DNA of 64,000 nt from positions 124,001 through 188,000 of the forward strand of contig NZ_AEEC02000007.1 in NCBI RefSeq assembly GCF_000300975.2, written 5' to 3'. Below, one piece after another: positions 53,366 through 63,020 of the stretch (position 1 is its first letter; each line of letters opens with the position of its first letter). The stretch is from Herbaspirillum frisingense GSF30. Its GTDB lineage: Bacteria > Pseudomonadota > Gammaproteobacteria > Burkholderiales > Burkholderiaceae_D. The position numbers were made by a program, and so were the translations under genes. Under the pieces are notes generated by a model. It was not told the origin of the DNA, did no database searches, and saw only the letters and a list, made by a program, of their open reading frames with translations.

Positions 53366-54340
53366 CTATGCCGAGAGCGACTGGCGAATGATGCGCGACA
53401 GTTTCTCGGCGTAATGTGGATCGGTGGCGTAACCGGCACGCTGCAGGCCGTAGGCGAAACCGTGCGCATCCTGGGCGCTGGCCAGTACCTTCTCGTAGCG
53501 CGGATTGCTGCGCAGCAAGTTGGCGTAATCCTTGAAGGCGTCCGCATAGGAATCATAGGCCCGGAATTTCTCCACCCGCTTTTGCGGCTTGCCGTTGATG
53601 TATTCGATGGTGGTGGCCTCGACCACCTTGCCGGTCCAGTTACCGGTGGCCTTGATGCCGAACAGGTTGTGCGCCGAACGACCATCGCGGGCGATGATTT
53701 CCTTCTTGCCCCACCCGGTTTCGAGCGCGGCCTGGGCCAGCATGAACTTGGCCGGGATGCCGGTCATCTTGCTGGCGATCTCGGCATCGGCCTGCAGGCG
53801 GTTCTGGAAGGCCTCGACATGGGCCGGCTTGTTGGAGTTGCGGCGCTGCTTGCCGTTGCGACCATCCTGGTCGGTACTCTCGGCCTGCTGTTGGCTAGCG
53901 AAACTCTGGATGAACTTGGCACGGTCGGCATCGCTCATTTCCTTGACCAGCGGTATACCCATGGGCAAGCCCTCCTCGCCCGGCATGGTCGTACCCTCCA
54001 GGTCCTGCGCATCCGGCAGCTTCTTGGGCAGCGAGGCCGACAACTGGCGGGTCAGCACATCGGCCAGCCCGACGCCGCGCTGTGCCAGGCTCTGGCTCAA
54101 CTGCTGGTCCAGCATGGAGGTAAACATCTTGGTCTGCTCGTTATCGAACGGGCCATTTTGCGGCGTCGCGTCGCGCATGCTCTTCATCACCATGTTCAGG
54201 AACAGCGCCTCGAACTGCTTGGCTGCACCCTTGATGGCCTCCGGCGAGTTCTGCCGGGCTGCTTCGCGCAGGCCATTCAGCCCATTCGCATCGACGGCCA
54301 GATTCTCGGTCGGATTGGATGGGTTGATCTTGTTGAGCAT
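53366..54340 (-). CDS. flgJ: Rod-cap and peptidoglycan hydrolase FlgJ
   Basis: FlgJ caps the growing rod and cuts a hole in peptidoglycan. The 324-residue product has the N-terminal rod-binding domain (AAKQFEALFLNMVMKSMRDA), a Gln/Lys/Asn-rich linker around 150-170, and the C-terminal glucosaminidase domain with AALETGWGKKEI, which holds the catalytic Glu, and NLFGIKATGNWTG. This dual-domain form is usual in beta- and gammaproteobacteria. Confidence 0.96.
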   Translation of the reverse strand: MLNKINPSNPTENLAVDANGLNGLREAARQNSPEAIKGAAKQFEALFLNMVMKSMRDATPQNGPFDNEQTKMFTSMLDQQLSQSLAQRGVGLADVLTRQLSASLPKKLPDAQDLEGTTMPGEEGLPMGIPLVKEMSDADRAKFIQSFASQQQAESTDQDGRNGKQRRNSNKPAHVEAFQNRLQADAEIASKMTGIPAKFMLAQAALETGWGKKEIIARDGRSAHNLFGIKATGNWTGKVVEATTIEYINGKPQKRVEKFRAYDSYADAFKDYANLLRSNPRYEKVLASAQDAHGFAYGLQRAGYATDPHYAEKLSRIIRQSLSA

Positions 54341-54402
54341 GGGTTACCTTGGATGAAAGCGTTTGTAATGGAATCGGCCATGCCGTCCCGCTACCGTTAC
54401 CG

Positions 54403-55539
54403 TTAGATCACTTCGAGTTCGGCGCGCAAGGAACCTGCCGCCTTCATCGCCTGCAGGATCGCCAGCAAGTCCTGGGGCGTGGCGCCGATGGCATTGAGTG
54501 CCTTGACCACATCGGACAGCGAGGCACCGCCCTTCAACAGCATGACCTTGCCCGGCTCCTTGTTGATCGAGACCTGCGCATTCTGCACCCCGGCCGTCTG
54601 ACCACCGGCCAGCGCATTGGGCTGGCTCACGGCATTGTCAGCCTGGATCACCACCGACAGATTGCCGTGCGAAACGGCGCAGGTATCGAGCATGACGCTC
54701 TGGTTCATCACCACCGAACCGGTACGCGCATTGAGGATGACCTTGGCCGCCAGCTTGCCGGGCGTCACGTCGACGTTTTCCAGCGCTCCCAGGAAGGCCA
54801 CCCGGTCGCCGCTGGAGATCGGCGCGCGCACGCGGATCACGCGGCCGTCCTGTGCCACGGCAGTATCGGTACCAAAGCGCTTGTTGAGCGCATCCACCAC
54901 CCGGGCGGCGGTAGAGAAATCGTTGTCGTTCAGTTCCAGCACGACCATGTCGCCGCCACCCAGCGAACTGGGCACTGCACGTTCGACCGTGGCACCGCCG
55001 GAAATGCGGCCGGCCGACAGCTGGTTGATGGTCGTGCTGCTGCCGGCGGCCGAAGCACCGGCACCACCGACCACGATGTTGCCCTGGGCGATGGCATAGA
55101 TCTGGCCGTCGGCGCCCTTGAGCGGGGCCATCAGCAAGGTGCCGCCGCGGATGCTCTTGGCATTGCCGATGGACGACACGGTCACGTCGATCAACTGGCC
55201 GGGCTGTGCGAAGGCCGGCAGGTTGGCCGTCACCATGGCCGCGGCCACGTTCTTCAACTGCATGTTGCTGCTGGTACCGGACGGCACGTTCACGCCCAGT
55301 TGCTGCAACATGCTGATCACGCTCTGCACGGTGAAGGGGGTCTGGGTGGTCTGGTCACCACTGCCGTCCAGACCAACCACCAGGCCGTAACCGACCAACT
55401 GGTTCTGACGCACGCCCTGGATGCTGGCCAGGTCCTTGAGTCGCTCGGCCTGGGCCGGAAGCGCCACGCCCAGGCACAGGGTGGCCACGGCCGCGGCGGT
55501 CACCATGGCCCGCCTGCTACCTGATCTGAAGATATCCAT
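54403..55539 (-). CDS. flgI: Flagellar P-ring protein FlgI
   Basis: FlgI forms the periplasmic P ring. The 378-residue product has a signal peptide cut after LPAQA, then ERLKDLASIQGVRQNQLVGY and LVVGLDGSGDQTTQTPFTVQ, the family hallmark. The C-terminus ends ILQAMKAAGSLRAELEVI. ATG at 55539 is preferred over the upstream start because GGAAAGGA lies about eight bases before it and it begins the signal peptide. Confidence 0.97.
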   Translation of the reverse strand: MDIFRSGSRRAMVTAAAVATLCLGVALPAQAERLKDLASIQGVRQNQLVGYGLVVGLDGSGDQTTQTPFTVQSVISMLQQLGVNVPSGTSSNMQLKNVAAAMVTANLPAFAQPGQLIDVTVSSIGNAKSIRGGTLLMAPLKGADGQIYAIAQGNIVVGGAGASAAGSSTTINQLSAGRISGGATVERAVPSSLGGGDMVVLELNDNDFSTAARVVDALNKRFGTDTAVAQDGRVIRVRAPISSGDRVAFLGALENVDVTPGKLAAKVILNARTGSVVMNQSVMLDTCAVSHGNLSVVIQADNAVSQPNALAGGQTAGVQNAQVSINKEPGKVMLLKGGASLSDVVKALNAIGATPQDLLAILQAMKAAGSLRAELEVI

Positions 55540-55577
55540 CGCGAAAAATCCTTTCCGGGTCATTGCACTACTCCACA

Positions 55578-56237
55578 TCAGAAAGGAGAAACGCTGAAGA
55601 AGAATCGGCCCAGCGAGGACATGAAGTCAGCCATGTCCACGCGGGTATTGGTACGGTATTCGACCTTGGCATCGGCCACCAGGGTCGAGGAGACGGTATT
55701 GCCGGTCTGGATGTTGTCCGGGCTGATGGTGCCGGAGAAGCGCACGTACTCCACGCCCTTGTCCAGCGCCACCTGCTTTTCGCCCGAGACCACCAGGTTA
55801 CCGTTGGGCAGCACCTCCACCACCGTCACGCCGATCGTGCCGGTAAAGGTATTGCTGGAATTGGTGGCGCCCTTGTCCTCGAACTTGGCCGAGGAGCTGC
55901 CGGATGCCGACAGTTCCTTGATCGATGTGCCGAAGATGGTCGGCGCAGGCGACGCCACAGCACCAGTCTTGCTGGCCGAGCTGCCGGCGGACTTGCCGGC
56001 ACTGGTCTTTTCGTTGATGACGATGGTGATGGTGTCACCCACCAGGCGCGCGCGGCGGTCTTCCAGCAACGGACGGTAGACCGCCGACTGGAAGATCGCA
56101 CCCGAGGTCGGGGGCGCATAGGAAGCCGGCTGCGGACGCGCCGTCTTGGGACCCGTCACGATGCTGTCAGGCACGGTGGTGCAACCGGCCACAGCCAACA
56201 CGCCCGCGATGGAAACCAATTTCAGCAAGTTCTTCAT
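55578..56237 (-). CDS. flgH: Flagellar L-ring lipoprotein FlgH
   Basis: FlgH forms the outer membrane L ring. The 219-residue product begins MKNLLKLVSIAGVLAVAGC, a lipoprotein signal with Cys19. The family motifs are VYRPLLEDRRARLVGDTITI, NGNLVVSGEKQVALDKGVEY and FSGTISPDNIQTGNTV, with the end RVDMADFMSSLGRFF. ATG 56237 starts the lipoprotein signal; the frame runs 14 codons further upstream without support. Confidence 0.97.
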   Translation of the reverse strand: MKNLLKLVSIAGVLAVAGCTTVPDSIVTGPKTARPQPASYAPPTSGAIFQSAVYRPLLEDRRARLVGDTITIVINEKTSAGKSAGSSASKTGAVASPAPTIFGTSIKELSASGSSSAKFEDKGATNSSNTFTGTIGVTVVEVLPNGNLVVSGEKQVALDKGVEYVRFSGTISPDNIQTGNTVSSTLVADAKVEYRTNTRVDMADFMSSLGRFFFSVSPF

Positions 56238-56307
56238 ATCTGCCTCGTCCTTCTTTCTACTGCCGACTACCTTGTTCAATAACGCCGCCCCGGCTCGCCG
56301 CCAGGTC

Positions 56308-57090
56308 TTACAGCTGCGACAGCTTGGCCAGCATCTGGTCGGATGTGGTGATGGCCTTGCTGTTGATTTCGTAGGCGCGCTGGGTCTGGATCATGTTGAC
56401 CAGCTCTTCCACCACGTTCACGTTGGAGGTTTCCACATAGCCCTGCCACAAGGCACCGGCACCGTTGGTACCCGGGGTATTCGGGTTGGGAGTGCCGGAA
56501 GCGGCGGTTTCCACGTACAGGTTTTCGCCACGGCTTTCCAGGCCAGCCGGGTTGATGAAGGTGGCCACCTGGATGGTGCCGATCTGCGTGGTCGCGGTCG
56601 AACCGGCCTGCATGATCGAGACGGTACCGTCACGACCCACGCTGAGCTTGGTGGTGTTGAGCGGAATGGTGATCGGCGGCTGCAGGGTGTAGCCGCTGGA
56701 GGTCACCAACTGGCCCTGGCTGTCGGTCTGGAAGGCGCCATCGCGGGTGTAGGCGGTGGTACCGTCGGGCAGCAGGATCTGGAAGAAACCATTGCCCTGG
56801 ATCGCCAGATCCTTGTCATTGTTGGTCTGGTTGACGTTGCCCTGGCTGAAGATGCGCTCGGTGGCGACCGGACGCACGCCAGTACCGATCTGCAGGCCCG
56901 AGGGCAGTTGTGTCTGTTGCGAGGACTGGGCGCCGGGTTGACGCACGGTCTGGTACAGCAGGTCTTCGAACACGGCGCGCGAACGCTTGAAGCCGTTGGT
57001 GCTGACGTTGGCCAGGTTGTTGGAAATCACGTCCAGTTGCGTCTGTTGCGCATCCAGGCCGGTCTTGGAAATCCACAGGGAACGAATCAT
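56308..57090 (-). CDS. flgG: Distal rod protein FlgG
   Basis: FlgG builds the distal rod. The 260-residue product begins [20 protein letters not shown], followed by [20 protein letters not shown], and has [20 protein letters not shown], the FlgG-specific segment. The end is [20 protein letters not shown] with [12 protein letters not shown]. It follows flgF by 35 bases. Confidence 0.98.
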   Translation of the reverse strand: MIRSLWISKTGLDAQQTQLDVISNNLANVSTNGFKRSRAVFEDLLYQTVRQPGAQSSQQTQLPSGLQIGTGVRPVATERIFSQGNVNQTNNDKDLAIQGNGFFQILLPDGTTAYTRDGAFQTDSQGQLVTSSGYTLQPPITIPLNTTKLSVGRDGTVSIMQAGSTATTQIGTIQVATFINPAGLESRGENLYVETAASGTPNPNTPGTNGAGALWQGYVETSNVNVVEELVNMIQTQRAYEINSKAITTSDQMLAKLSQL

Positions 57091-57125
57091 TTATTTCTCC
57101 GGTAATCAGCGCAGGGGCTGCGCTA

Positions 57126-57863
57126 TCAGGACAAGGACAGAATCTGGGTCGCCTTGGTCGCATCGCTTTCGGCGGTCTGGATCACCTTCATGTTCATCTC
57201 GAACTGGCGCGACAGGTTGATCATGTTGACCATCGCCTCCACCACGTTCACGTTACTGCCTTCGACGGCACCGCTGGCCAGGCGCACGTTGGCGTCCGGC
57301 TGGGCAGCACCGGTGATGGTGCGGAACAGGCCATCATCACCGCGCTTCATGTTCTTTTCGTCCGGATTGACCAGCTTGATGCGGCCCAGCACGTTGACCG
57401 CATTGGGAATGCCATTGGTCGGGATCGACGACACGGTGCCATCGGCGGCGATGGCCACCGTGGTATCGGGCGGGATGGTGATCGGACCGCCGTCGCCCTG
57501 CACCGACTGACCATTCTGCGTCTGCAGGATGCCGTTCTCGTTGATCTTGAAGCTGCCATTGCGGGTATAGGCTTCGCCGCCATCGGCGGTCTGCACCGCG
57601 ATCCAGCCGCGCCCCTGAACGGCCACGTCCAGCGCACGCCCGGTGTCCTGGATCGGTCCCTGCGAAAAATCGCTGCCCGCGGTCGAGTCGACCACGAAGG
57701 CCCGCGTGGGCAAGCCATCGCCCACCACCGGTGCCGAGCGGAAGGTATTCAATTGGGCGCGAAAACCCGTGGTCGTGGCGTTGGCCAGATTGTTGCTGGC
57801 AGTCGCTTGCTGCTCCAGCGTATGCTTGGCCCCCGACATCGCTGTATAGACCAGACGATCCAT
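57126..57863 (-). CDS. flgF: Proximal rod protein FlgF
   Basis: FlgF is a proximal rod subunit. The 245-residue product begins MDRLVYTAMSGAKHTLEQQ, with SNNLANATTTGFRAQLNTF and the FlgF-type QGPIQDTGRALDVAVQGRGW. The end is VEAMVNMINLSRQFEMNMKV. ATG 57863 is the family start; an upstream frame of 28 codons has no resemblance. It lies between flgE and flgG as usual. Confidence 0.97.
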   Translation of the reverse strand: MDRLVYTAMSGAKHTLEQQATASNNLANATTTGFRAQLNTFRSAPVVGDGLPTRAFVVDSTAGSDFSQGPIQDTGRALDVAVQGRGWIAVQTADGGEAYTRNGSFKINENGILQTQNGQSVQGDGGPITIPPDTTVAIAADGTVSSIPTNGIPNAVNVLGRIKLVNPDEKNMKRGDDGLFRTITGAAQPDANVRLASGAVEGSNVNVVEAMVNMINLSRQFEMNMKVIQTAESDATKATQILSLS

Positions 57864-57974
57864 AAAACCCCTTATTTGCGGCACCATCCCCCGGCGCCAG
57901 CGGTTGAAACCGGCCGCCGGCGACGCCGGCGGCCTTGCAGCACGCACGCCGCAAGGCGCGCGATCAAGCCATTA

Positions 57975-59276
57975 TCAGCGCAGGCTGACCAGGGTCTGCA
58001 GCACGGTGTCCTGCACCTTGATGGTCTGCGAGTTGGCCTGGTAGACGCGCTGCGCCACGATCATGTTGACCAGTTCAGCGGTCAGATCGACGTTGGAGTC
58101 TTCCACCGCGCGCGCCTGCAGGCTACCGAACGTGCCGGTGGAGGGCTTGCCCACCAGCGGGCTGCCGGCCGCACCGGTGGCCGCATACAGGTTGTTGCCC
58201 AGCGGCTGCAGGCCATTCGGGTTGGCGAAGTTCACCAGCACCACGGTACCCAGGTTCTTGGTCTGCTGGTTGCTGTAGGAACCAACGATGGTGCCATCCT
58301 TGTCGATCGAGAAGCTCGACAGGGTACCCGGCGGCATGCCGTTCTGGTTTTGCGCCAGGTTGACGAAAGCCGAACCGGTCTGGGTCGAACCTGCATAGGA
58401 GAAATTGATCGGTGCAGCGAAGTTACCACCGCCCTTGACGATGCTCGGATCATTCAATTGCGCGGCCGTCAGGGTCATGACGCTGGTGGCCGTCACCGGC
58501 GCACCGTTGATCTGGGTCAGGGTACCGGTCGAGTCATAGGTCATGGTACCCAGCGCAACGGGGGCCGGTGGGGTGGCGCCGTCGTTCAGGGTGGTGTTGT
58601 CGATCTTGGCGTAGACGGTCCAGGTAGTCGTCGGCGGCACACCGGTCGGCGCTGCCTTCACGTAGTAAGTCTGCATGCTGTACGGGTTACCCAGGCTGTC
58701 ATACAGGGTAACGCCGGTGGAGTTGTTGTAGCTGTTCGGATCGGCAGCGTTGAAAGGCGTGACCGTCGGCACGGCCAGGCGAGAATCCAGGTTGACCTTG
58801 GTGGACACCGAAGTGGTTGGGGTGGCCGGGATCGACGAAGTATCGATCTGCAGCTGCACCGGATCGCCACCGGACGCACCGGCGGCCCAGCCCATCAGGA
58901 AGGCGCCATTCATGCTGGGGTTGATGATGTAGCCATTCTTGTCCAGCTGGAACTGGCCGTTGCGGCCGTACATCGGCGACAGATCTGACGCGCTGGCCGA
59001 CATCTGGAAGAAGCCGTCGCCATTGATGGCGATGTCCAGCGGATTGTTGGACGAGCTGACGTTACCCTGTGTGAACTGCTGCGAGACATTGGCCACGGTG
59101 ACGCCGATGCCCACCGGCGAATTGCCGGAGCGGTTCATCGAGTTGGCATACATGTCGGCAAACTGGGTCTGCGACTGCTTGAAACCGACCGTGCTGGCGT
59201 TGGCCACGTTATTACCGATGACGTCCAGGCTCTTGGCTGCGCCGTTCAGTCCGCTCAGACCTTGCTGAAAACTCAT
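57975..59276 (-). CDS. flgE: Flagellar hook protein FlgE
   Basis: FlgE forms the flexible hook. The 433-residue product starts MSFQQGLSGLNGAAKSLDVI, with GNNVANASTVGFKQSQTQFA. The middle holds hook D2 strands such as GVTLYDSLGNPYSMQTYYVK, and the end is ELVNMIVAQRVYQANSQTIK. Length is close to the enterobacterial form (about 400). It follows flgD by 39 bases. Confidence 0.98.
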   Translation of the reverse strand: MSFQQGLSGLNGAAKSLDVIGNNVANASTVGFKQSQTQFADMYANSMNRSGNSPVGIGVTVANVSQQFTQGNVSSSNNPLDIAINGDGFFQMSASASDLSPMYGRNGQFQLDKNGYIINPSMNGAFLMGWAAGASGGDPVQLQIDTSSIPATPTTSVSTKVNLDSRLAVPTVTPFNAADPNSYNNSTGVTLYDSLGNPYSMQTYYVKAAPTGVPPTTTWTVYAKIDNTTLNDGATPPAPVALGTMTYDSTGTLTQINGAPVTATSVMTLTAAQLNDPSIVKGGGNFAAPINFSYAGSTQTGSAFVNLAQNQNGMPPGTLSSFSIDKDGTIVGSYSNQQTKNLGTVVLVNFANPNGLQPLGNNLYAATGAAGSPLVGKPSTGTFGSLQARAVEDSNVDLTAELVNMIVAQRVYQANSQTIKVQDTVLQTLVSLR

Positions 59277-59315
59277 GAGATATCCCCTTGTTCCGAATGA
59301 TGTCGGTAATAACGA

Positions 59316-60038
59316 TTAAAGAATTTGTACGATGTCGCTGGACTTGATGGTGCCAACGTTGGTGACATTGAGCTTGACGCCGTCCGTGCCGGTGGACACG
59401 CTGGCCACCGTACCGAAGGCCAGCGCCGTCACCGCGACCGGGGTGCCATTGTTGGATGCGGTGGCGGTGAAGGTGTACTTGCCGTCAGCCGCCTTGCCGC
59501 CGGCGTCATTGGTACCATCCCAGATCACAGGCACGGCACCGGCAGCCTGGGTACCCAGGTCCATGGTGCGCACCACTGCGCCGGTGGAGTCCTTGACGGT
59601 GACGATGACCGAGGAAGCCGTGCTGGGCAGGTTCACACCGAACACCGCCTTCTGGCTGGTGACTTCGTTGCCGTCGGCATCCTTGGTCGTGTCCGAAGTG
59701 AGCTGGATGCCATTGCCCGGGGCCAGCACGCTATGACCGATCATGCTGGCCGTGGACAACGCCTGCGAAGAACTGAGATTGCCCATCAGCGTACCCAGCG
59801 AATCGTTCAACTGGCTGATGCCGGAGACGGTCGACAGCTGGGCCATCTGTGTAGTCAGCTGCGAGTTGTCCATCGGGTTGCTGGGGTCCTGGTTCTTCAT
59901 CTGCGCAATCAGCAGCGTCAGGAAACGATTCTGGATCGCATCCGGGCTGTTGTCGTTCAGACTGGCCGAGTTGTTGGTCGACGAGCTGCTGCTCGTGCCA
60001 TTCATTGCATTGAGCAGGTCATTGGAGACGATTGCCAT
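59316..60038 (-). CDS. flgD: Hook cap protein FlgD
   Basis: FlgD caps the hook while FlgE assembles. The 240-residue product has a Ser/Asn-rich start, the signature MKNQDPSNPMDNSQLTTQMA with QLSTVSGISQLNDSL, and the C-terminal FlgD Ig-like and Tudor-like domains (DLGTQAAGAVPVIWDGTNDAGG). It is 18 bases after flgC. Confidence 0.97.
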   Translation of the reverse strand: MAIVSNDLLNAMNGTSSSSSTNNSASLNDNSPDAIQNRFLTLLIAQMKNQDPSNPMDNSQLTTQMAQLSTVSGISQLNDSLGTLMGNLSSSQALSTASMIGHSVLAPGNGIQLTSDTTKDADGNEVTSQKAVFGVNLPSTASSVIVTVKDSTGAVVRTMDLGTQAAGAVPVIWDGTNDAGGKAADGKYTFTATASNNGTPVAVTALAFGTVASVSTGTDGVKLNVTNVGTIKSSDIVQIL

Positions 60039-60056
60039 GATTTAAGGTCCTGTTTC

Positions 60057-60461
60057 CTATTGTCCGATGGTAAGGGTCTTGACCAGCATGGCCTTGGCCG
60101 TATTCATCGTTTCCACATTGGTCTGGTAAGAGCGGGAAGCCGAGATCATGTTGACCATTTCCTCGACCGGGTTGACGTTGGGCATGGCGACATAACCATT
60201 GCCATCGGCCATGGGATGCTTGGGGTCGTAGACCAGCTTGGGCGGCGCCTGGTCTTCCACCACGGCGGCCACTTTCACGCCGCTATCCTTGACATCGCCC
60301 ACGGGGATGGACTCGAAGACCACCTGCTTGGCCTTGTAGGGCCGGCCGTCCGGGCCGGTGGCGCTATCGGCGTTGGCGATATTGCTGGCGGTGGCATTGA
60401 GGCGCTGGGCCTGCGCACTCATGGCCGAACCGGCAACGTTGAAGATGTTGGAAAGGGACAT
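60057..60461 (-). CDS. flgC: Proximal rod protein FlgC
   Basis: FlgC is a proximal rod subunit. The 134-residue product starts [20 protein letters not shown], followed by [20 protein letters not shown]. The end is [20 protein letters not shown] with [18 protein letters not shown], the standard FlgC close. It lies six bases after flgB. Confidence 0.98.
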   Translation of the reverse strand: MSLSNIFNVAGSAMSAQAQRLNATASNIANADSATGPDGRPYKAKQVVFESIPVGDVKDSGVKVAAVVEDQAPPKLVYDPKHPMADGNGYVAMPNVNPVEEMVNMISASRSYQTNVETMNTAKAMLVKTLTIGQ

Positions 60462-60467
60462 GGTTTA

Positions 60468-60896
60468 TCAACCCGGTTGGATGGCGTTAATCATGGCCTT
60501 GATCTGGCCGTTCACAGCGGTGACACCGGCTTCGTAGCGGATGCCGTTGTCGACGAATTCATTGCGCTCCACGTCCAGGTCGACGGTGTTGCCGTCCACG
60601 CTACCCTGGGTCACCGTGCGGTACTGCAGGGGCGAACCGCCGATGCTGCCCGGGCCGTTGTCAGGCGCGGTCCCGGCCACGTGCGAGGCGGCGGTGCGGG
60701 CCAGTTGCAGCGGCGGCATAGCGCCGCCCTTGTTGTCGAGGGCGTTTTTCAGCGCATCGGCAAAATTGACGTCCCGCGCCTTGTAGTTGGGCGTATCGGC
60801 GTTGGCGATATTGGAGGCCAGCACCTGTTGGCGCTGTGCCCGCAGGTTCAGCGCCATCTCATTGAAGCGGAAGAAATCGTCGAGCTTTGAGACCAT
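60468..60896 (-). CDS. flgB: Proximal rod protein FlgB
   Basis: FlgB is the innermost proximal rod subunit. The 142-residue product has MALNLRAQRQQVLASNIANA with DTPNYKARDVNFADALKNAL, diagnostic for FlgB. The end, VDLDVERNEFVDNGIRYEAG with INGQIKAMINAIQ-type helix, agrees. It is the first gene of the flgB-J minus-strand operon and is divergent from flgA. Confidence 0.98.
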   Translation of the reverse strand: MVSKLDDFFRFNEMALNLRAQRQQVLASNIANADTPNYKARDVNFADALKNALDNKGGAMPPLQLARTAASHVAGTAPDNGPGSIGGSPLQYRTVTQGSVDGNTVDLDVERNEFVDNGIRYEAGVTAVNGQIKAMINAIQPG

Positions 60897-61117
60897 CGGG
60901 TCCTCCGGAAATACCGGCGCCGCTGCCGCCCTGCCTGGGACGATCGCACACTACGCCGATGATGGAATTACGTAGGCTTGATCATACGTTTCCACCCGGG
61001 ACTTTAAGGGGCGATAAAGAGATAAAAGCCTCCCCTGTTTGCGCTTTTGACCTCGCACGCGCGACGTACCATTGCTGCCAAGATTCGCCAATGCCTGCTG
61101 CAGGCAAGTTGCACAAA

Positions 61118-61864
61118 ATGAAACATTCTTTTCGCCCCATGCGCGTACTGCGCCGTGCCATTGCCGCCTTGGCCATGCTGGCCGGCGCATTGACGGCCGC
61201 CTCGCCAGCCACCGCGCAAAACACCCCTGACGGTCCACAAAAGCAGAACTTGCAAGCTCTGCAACAGGTTGCCGAGCAATTCCTGGCCAGCCAGACCTCC
61301 GGCCTGCCGGGCAGTGTCACGATCACCATCGATCCCGCCGACCCGCGCCTGACGCTGGCCTCCTGCCTCGAACCGCAAGCCTTCATGCCCAACGGCGGAC
61401 GCCTGTGGGGCCGCACCACGGTCGGCGTCAAGTGCGTGGCGCCCTCCCCCTGGACGATCTATCTGCGCGCCAATGTCCAGGTCATTTCCGACTACCTGGT
61501 GGCCGCCGTGCCGCTGGCGCAGGGCCAGACCATCAGCGCCAGCGACATCACCCGCATCCGCGGTGACATGTCCAGCCTGCCCAGTGGGGTGATCACCGAA
61601 GAAGCCCAGGTGGTGGGCCGGGTCGCCAACATGTCCTTACGCGCAGGAACCCCGCTGCGCATGGACGCCATCCGCAACCAGCGGGTGGTACAACAAGGAC
61701 AGTCGGTACGGGTCGTCTCGATCGGCCCGGGCTTCCAGATTTCCACGGAAGCGCGCGCCATGACCAACGCCAATGAAGGCCAGATGGCACAGGCGCGGAC
61801 CGCCGCCGGGCAAGTGGTCAGCGGCATCGCCAAGGCGGGTGGCATTCTGGAAATCAACTATTGA
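61118..61864 (+). CDS. flgA: P-ring assembly chaperone FlgA
   Basis: FlgA helps the P ring assemble in the periplasm. The product of about 248 residues has a signal peptide (MRVLRRAIAALAMLAGALTA, cut near ATAQ) and the SAF domain: DYLVAAVPLAQGQTISASDI near residue 130, and LRAGTPLRMDAIRNQRVVQQ. It ends AGQVVSGIAKAGGILEINY. Possible starts are ATG 61091, 61118 and 61139; none has a strong ribosome site, so the start is uncertain. It is divergent from flgB. Confidence 0.93.
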   Translation: MKHSFRPMRVLRRAIAALAMLAGALTAASPATAQNTPDGPQKQNLQALQQVAEQFLASQTSGLPGSVTITIDPADPRLTLASCLEPQAFMPNGGRLWGRTTVGVKCVAPSPWTIYLRANVQVISDYLVAAVPLAQGQTISASDITRIRGDMSSLPSGVITEEAQVVGRVANMSLRAGTPLRMDAIRNQRVVQQGQSVRVVSIGPGFQISTEARAMTNANEGQMAQARTAAGQVVSGIAKAGGILEINY

Positions 61865-61969
61865 TAGAGGGCAATCCTGAAGAAAGGACTGTCTAGCCGG
61901 GATCTGCAGCCGGGCGTCGGAAATGTGAAGAAAATTTCTCCCATTTCGTCATTTTGGCGCCCTGGATGT

Positions 61970-61996
61970 TAAAGTTTGCGCAGAACTGGTCGATAA
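61970..61996 (+). promoter_or_regulatory. Sigma-28 (FliA)-type promoter of flgM
   Basis: TAAAGTTT (perfect -35), an 11-base spacer and GTCGATAA (seven of eight) form a near-consensus sigma-28 promoter. It starts transcription about 45 bases before the flgM GTG and lets FliA drive its own anti-sigma factor. Confidence 0.85.
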
Positions 61997-62047
61997 TCCA
62001 TACGACAGGCGGGTGCGATGCGCCCCCACCCTACAAGGAATACTGCC

Positions 62048-62368
62048 GTGAACGTTAACGACGCCCTCAAATCCGCTGCCCTCAACAGCGAGCAGACCCA
62101 GGCCCAGCCTCGCAACAACGCCCCCGCCGGCGCTGCTGCCGGCAATGGTGCCGCGGCCACTGCAGCCACTTCCGATAGCGTGCGCCTGTCCAGCACCTAT
62201 CAGTCGCTGGAAACCAAGGTCAACAGCAACAGCAGCAGTTTCGATGCCAAGAAAGTGGCCGAAATCAAGGCTGCCATCGCCAACGGCACCTTCCAGATCG
62301 ATCCGGAAAAAGTGGCCAATGGCCTGATCGACACCGTCAAGACCCTGATCAGCGCCCGTCCGGCCTGA
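62048..62368 (+). CDS. flgM: Anti-sigma-28 factor FlgM
   Basis: FlgM binds FliA until the hook is finished, then is exported through it. The 106-residue product has a disordered, Ala/Asn-rich N-terminal half and the sigma-binding C-terminal helices: FDAKKVAEIKAAIANGTFQI and DPEKVANGLIDTVKTLI. A GTG start at 62048 is preferred because AAGGA lies eight bases upstream. The in-frame ATG at 62018 has no ribosome site. It shares a transcript with flgN. Confidence 0.95.
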   Translation: MNVNDALKSAALNSEQTQAQPRNNAPAGAAAGNGAAATAATSDSVRLSSTYQSLETKVNSNSSSFDAKKVAEIKAAIANGTFQIDPEKVANGLIDTVKTLISARPA

Positions 62369-62398
62369 TCGTCACTGCCTTCGCACAGGATGACCCGC

Positions 62399-62857
62399 AT
62401 GAATCCGGCCAGCAACCTGCCTCTGGAACACGCTGCCCTGTCCCGCCTGGTCGAAAAACTGAATCAGGAACAGGCCTTGCTGGCTGAAGCCACCGCCGAA
62501 GGCCTGACCGACATCATTTCCGAAAAAGCCACCATCGTTTCCGACATGGCCACGCTGGCCGGTAACCGCCACAGCCTGCTGGGCAGCCTGGGTTACAGCG
62601 GAGACGAGGCCGGCATGCAGCAGTGGATGAACGAACATGGCAGCGACGCCGACAAGGACGTCTGGGCCGGCCTGTTCGAACTGGCCCAGGATGCCAAGGA
62701 GCTCAACCGCGTCAATGGCTTGCTGATCGGCAAGAAGCTTTCGATCAACCAGAGCGCACTGACCATCCTGCAAGGCAAGACCGGCACCGGTAACTTCTAT
62801 GGACCGGATGGACAGAACAGCATCAAATCTTCCGGCCGCAGGCTCGGCGTGGTCTGA
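62399..62857 (+). CDS. flgN: Flagellar chaperone FlgN
   Basis: FlgN is the export chaperone for FlgK and FlgL. The 152-residue product is helical (LPLEHAALSRLVEKLNQEQA, LLAEATAEGLTDIISEKATI). It ends with INQSALTILQGKTGTGNFYG, a typical FlgN tail, then a short basic end. ATG 62399 has AGGA about eight bases upstream, whereas ATG 62390 overlaps that site. It lies 30 bases after flgM and before a terminator. Confidence 0.92.
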   Translation: MNPASNLPLEHAALSRLVEKLNQEQALLAEATAEGLTDIISEKATIVSDMATLAGNRHSLLGSLGYSGDEAGMQQWMNEHGSDADKDVWAGLFELAQDAKELNRVNGLLIGKKLSINQSALTILQGKTGTGNFYGPDGQNSIKSSGRRLGVV

Positions 62858-62901
62858 CCACCCTCCAAGCCGAGCGCCACGGGCGCAATCGCCGCAGATT
62901 C

Positions 62902-62937
62902 AAAGACCCCGAGCGCCATGCCTCGGGGTCTTTTTTT
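62902..62937 (+). terminator. Terminator of flgMN
   Basis: AAAGACCCCGAG and CTCGGGGTCTTT form a perfect 12-bp stem with an eight-base loop. T continues to 62937, a total run of nine. Confidence 0.9.
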
Positions 62938-63020
62938 GTGCCGTGCAGGTGCCTCAAGCTTTACCTGCTCAGCGCAAGCTGGGTCAGACCCAAGGCGGCA
63001 CACAAGAGCTCGATGGAATT

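Noticed and set aside
61010-61017. GGCGATAA before flgA as a sigma-28 -10
   Set aside because: The -35 position 11 bases upstream reads TCCACCCG, with almost no match.
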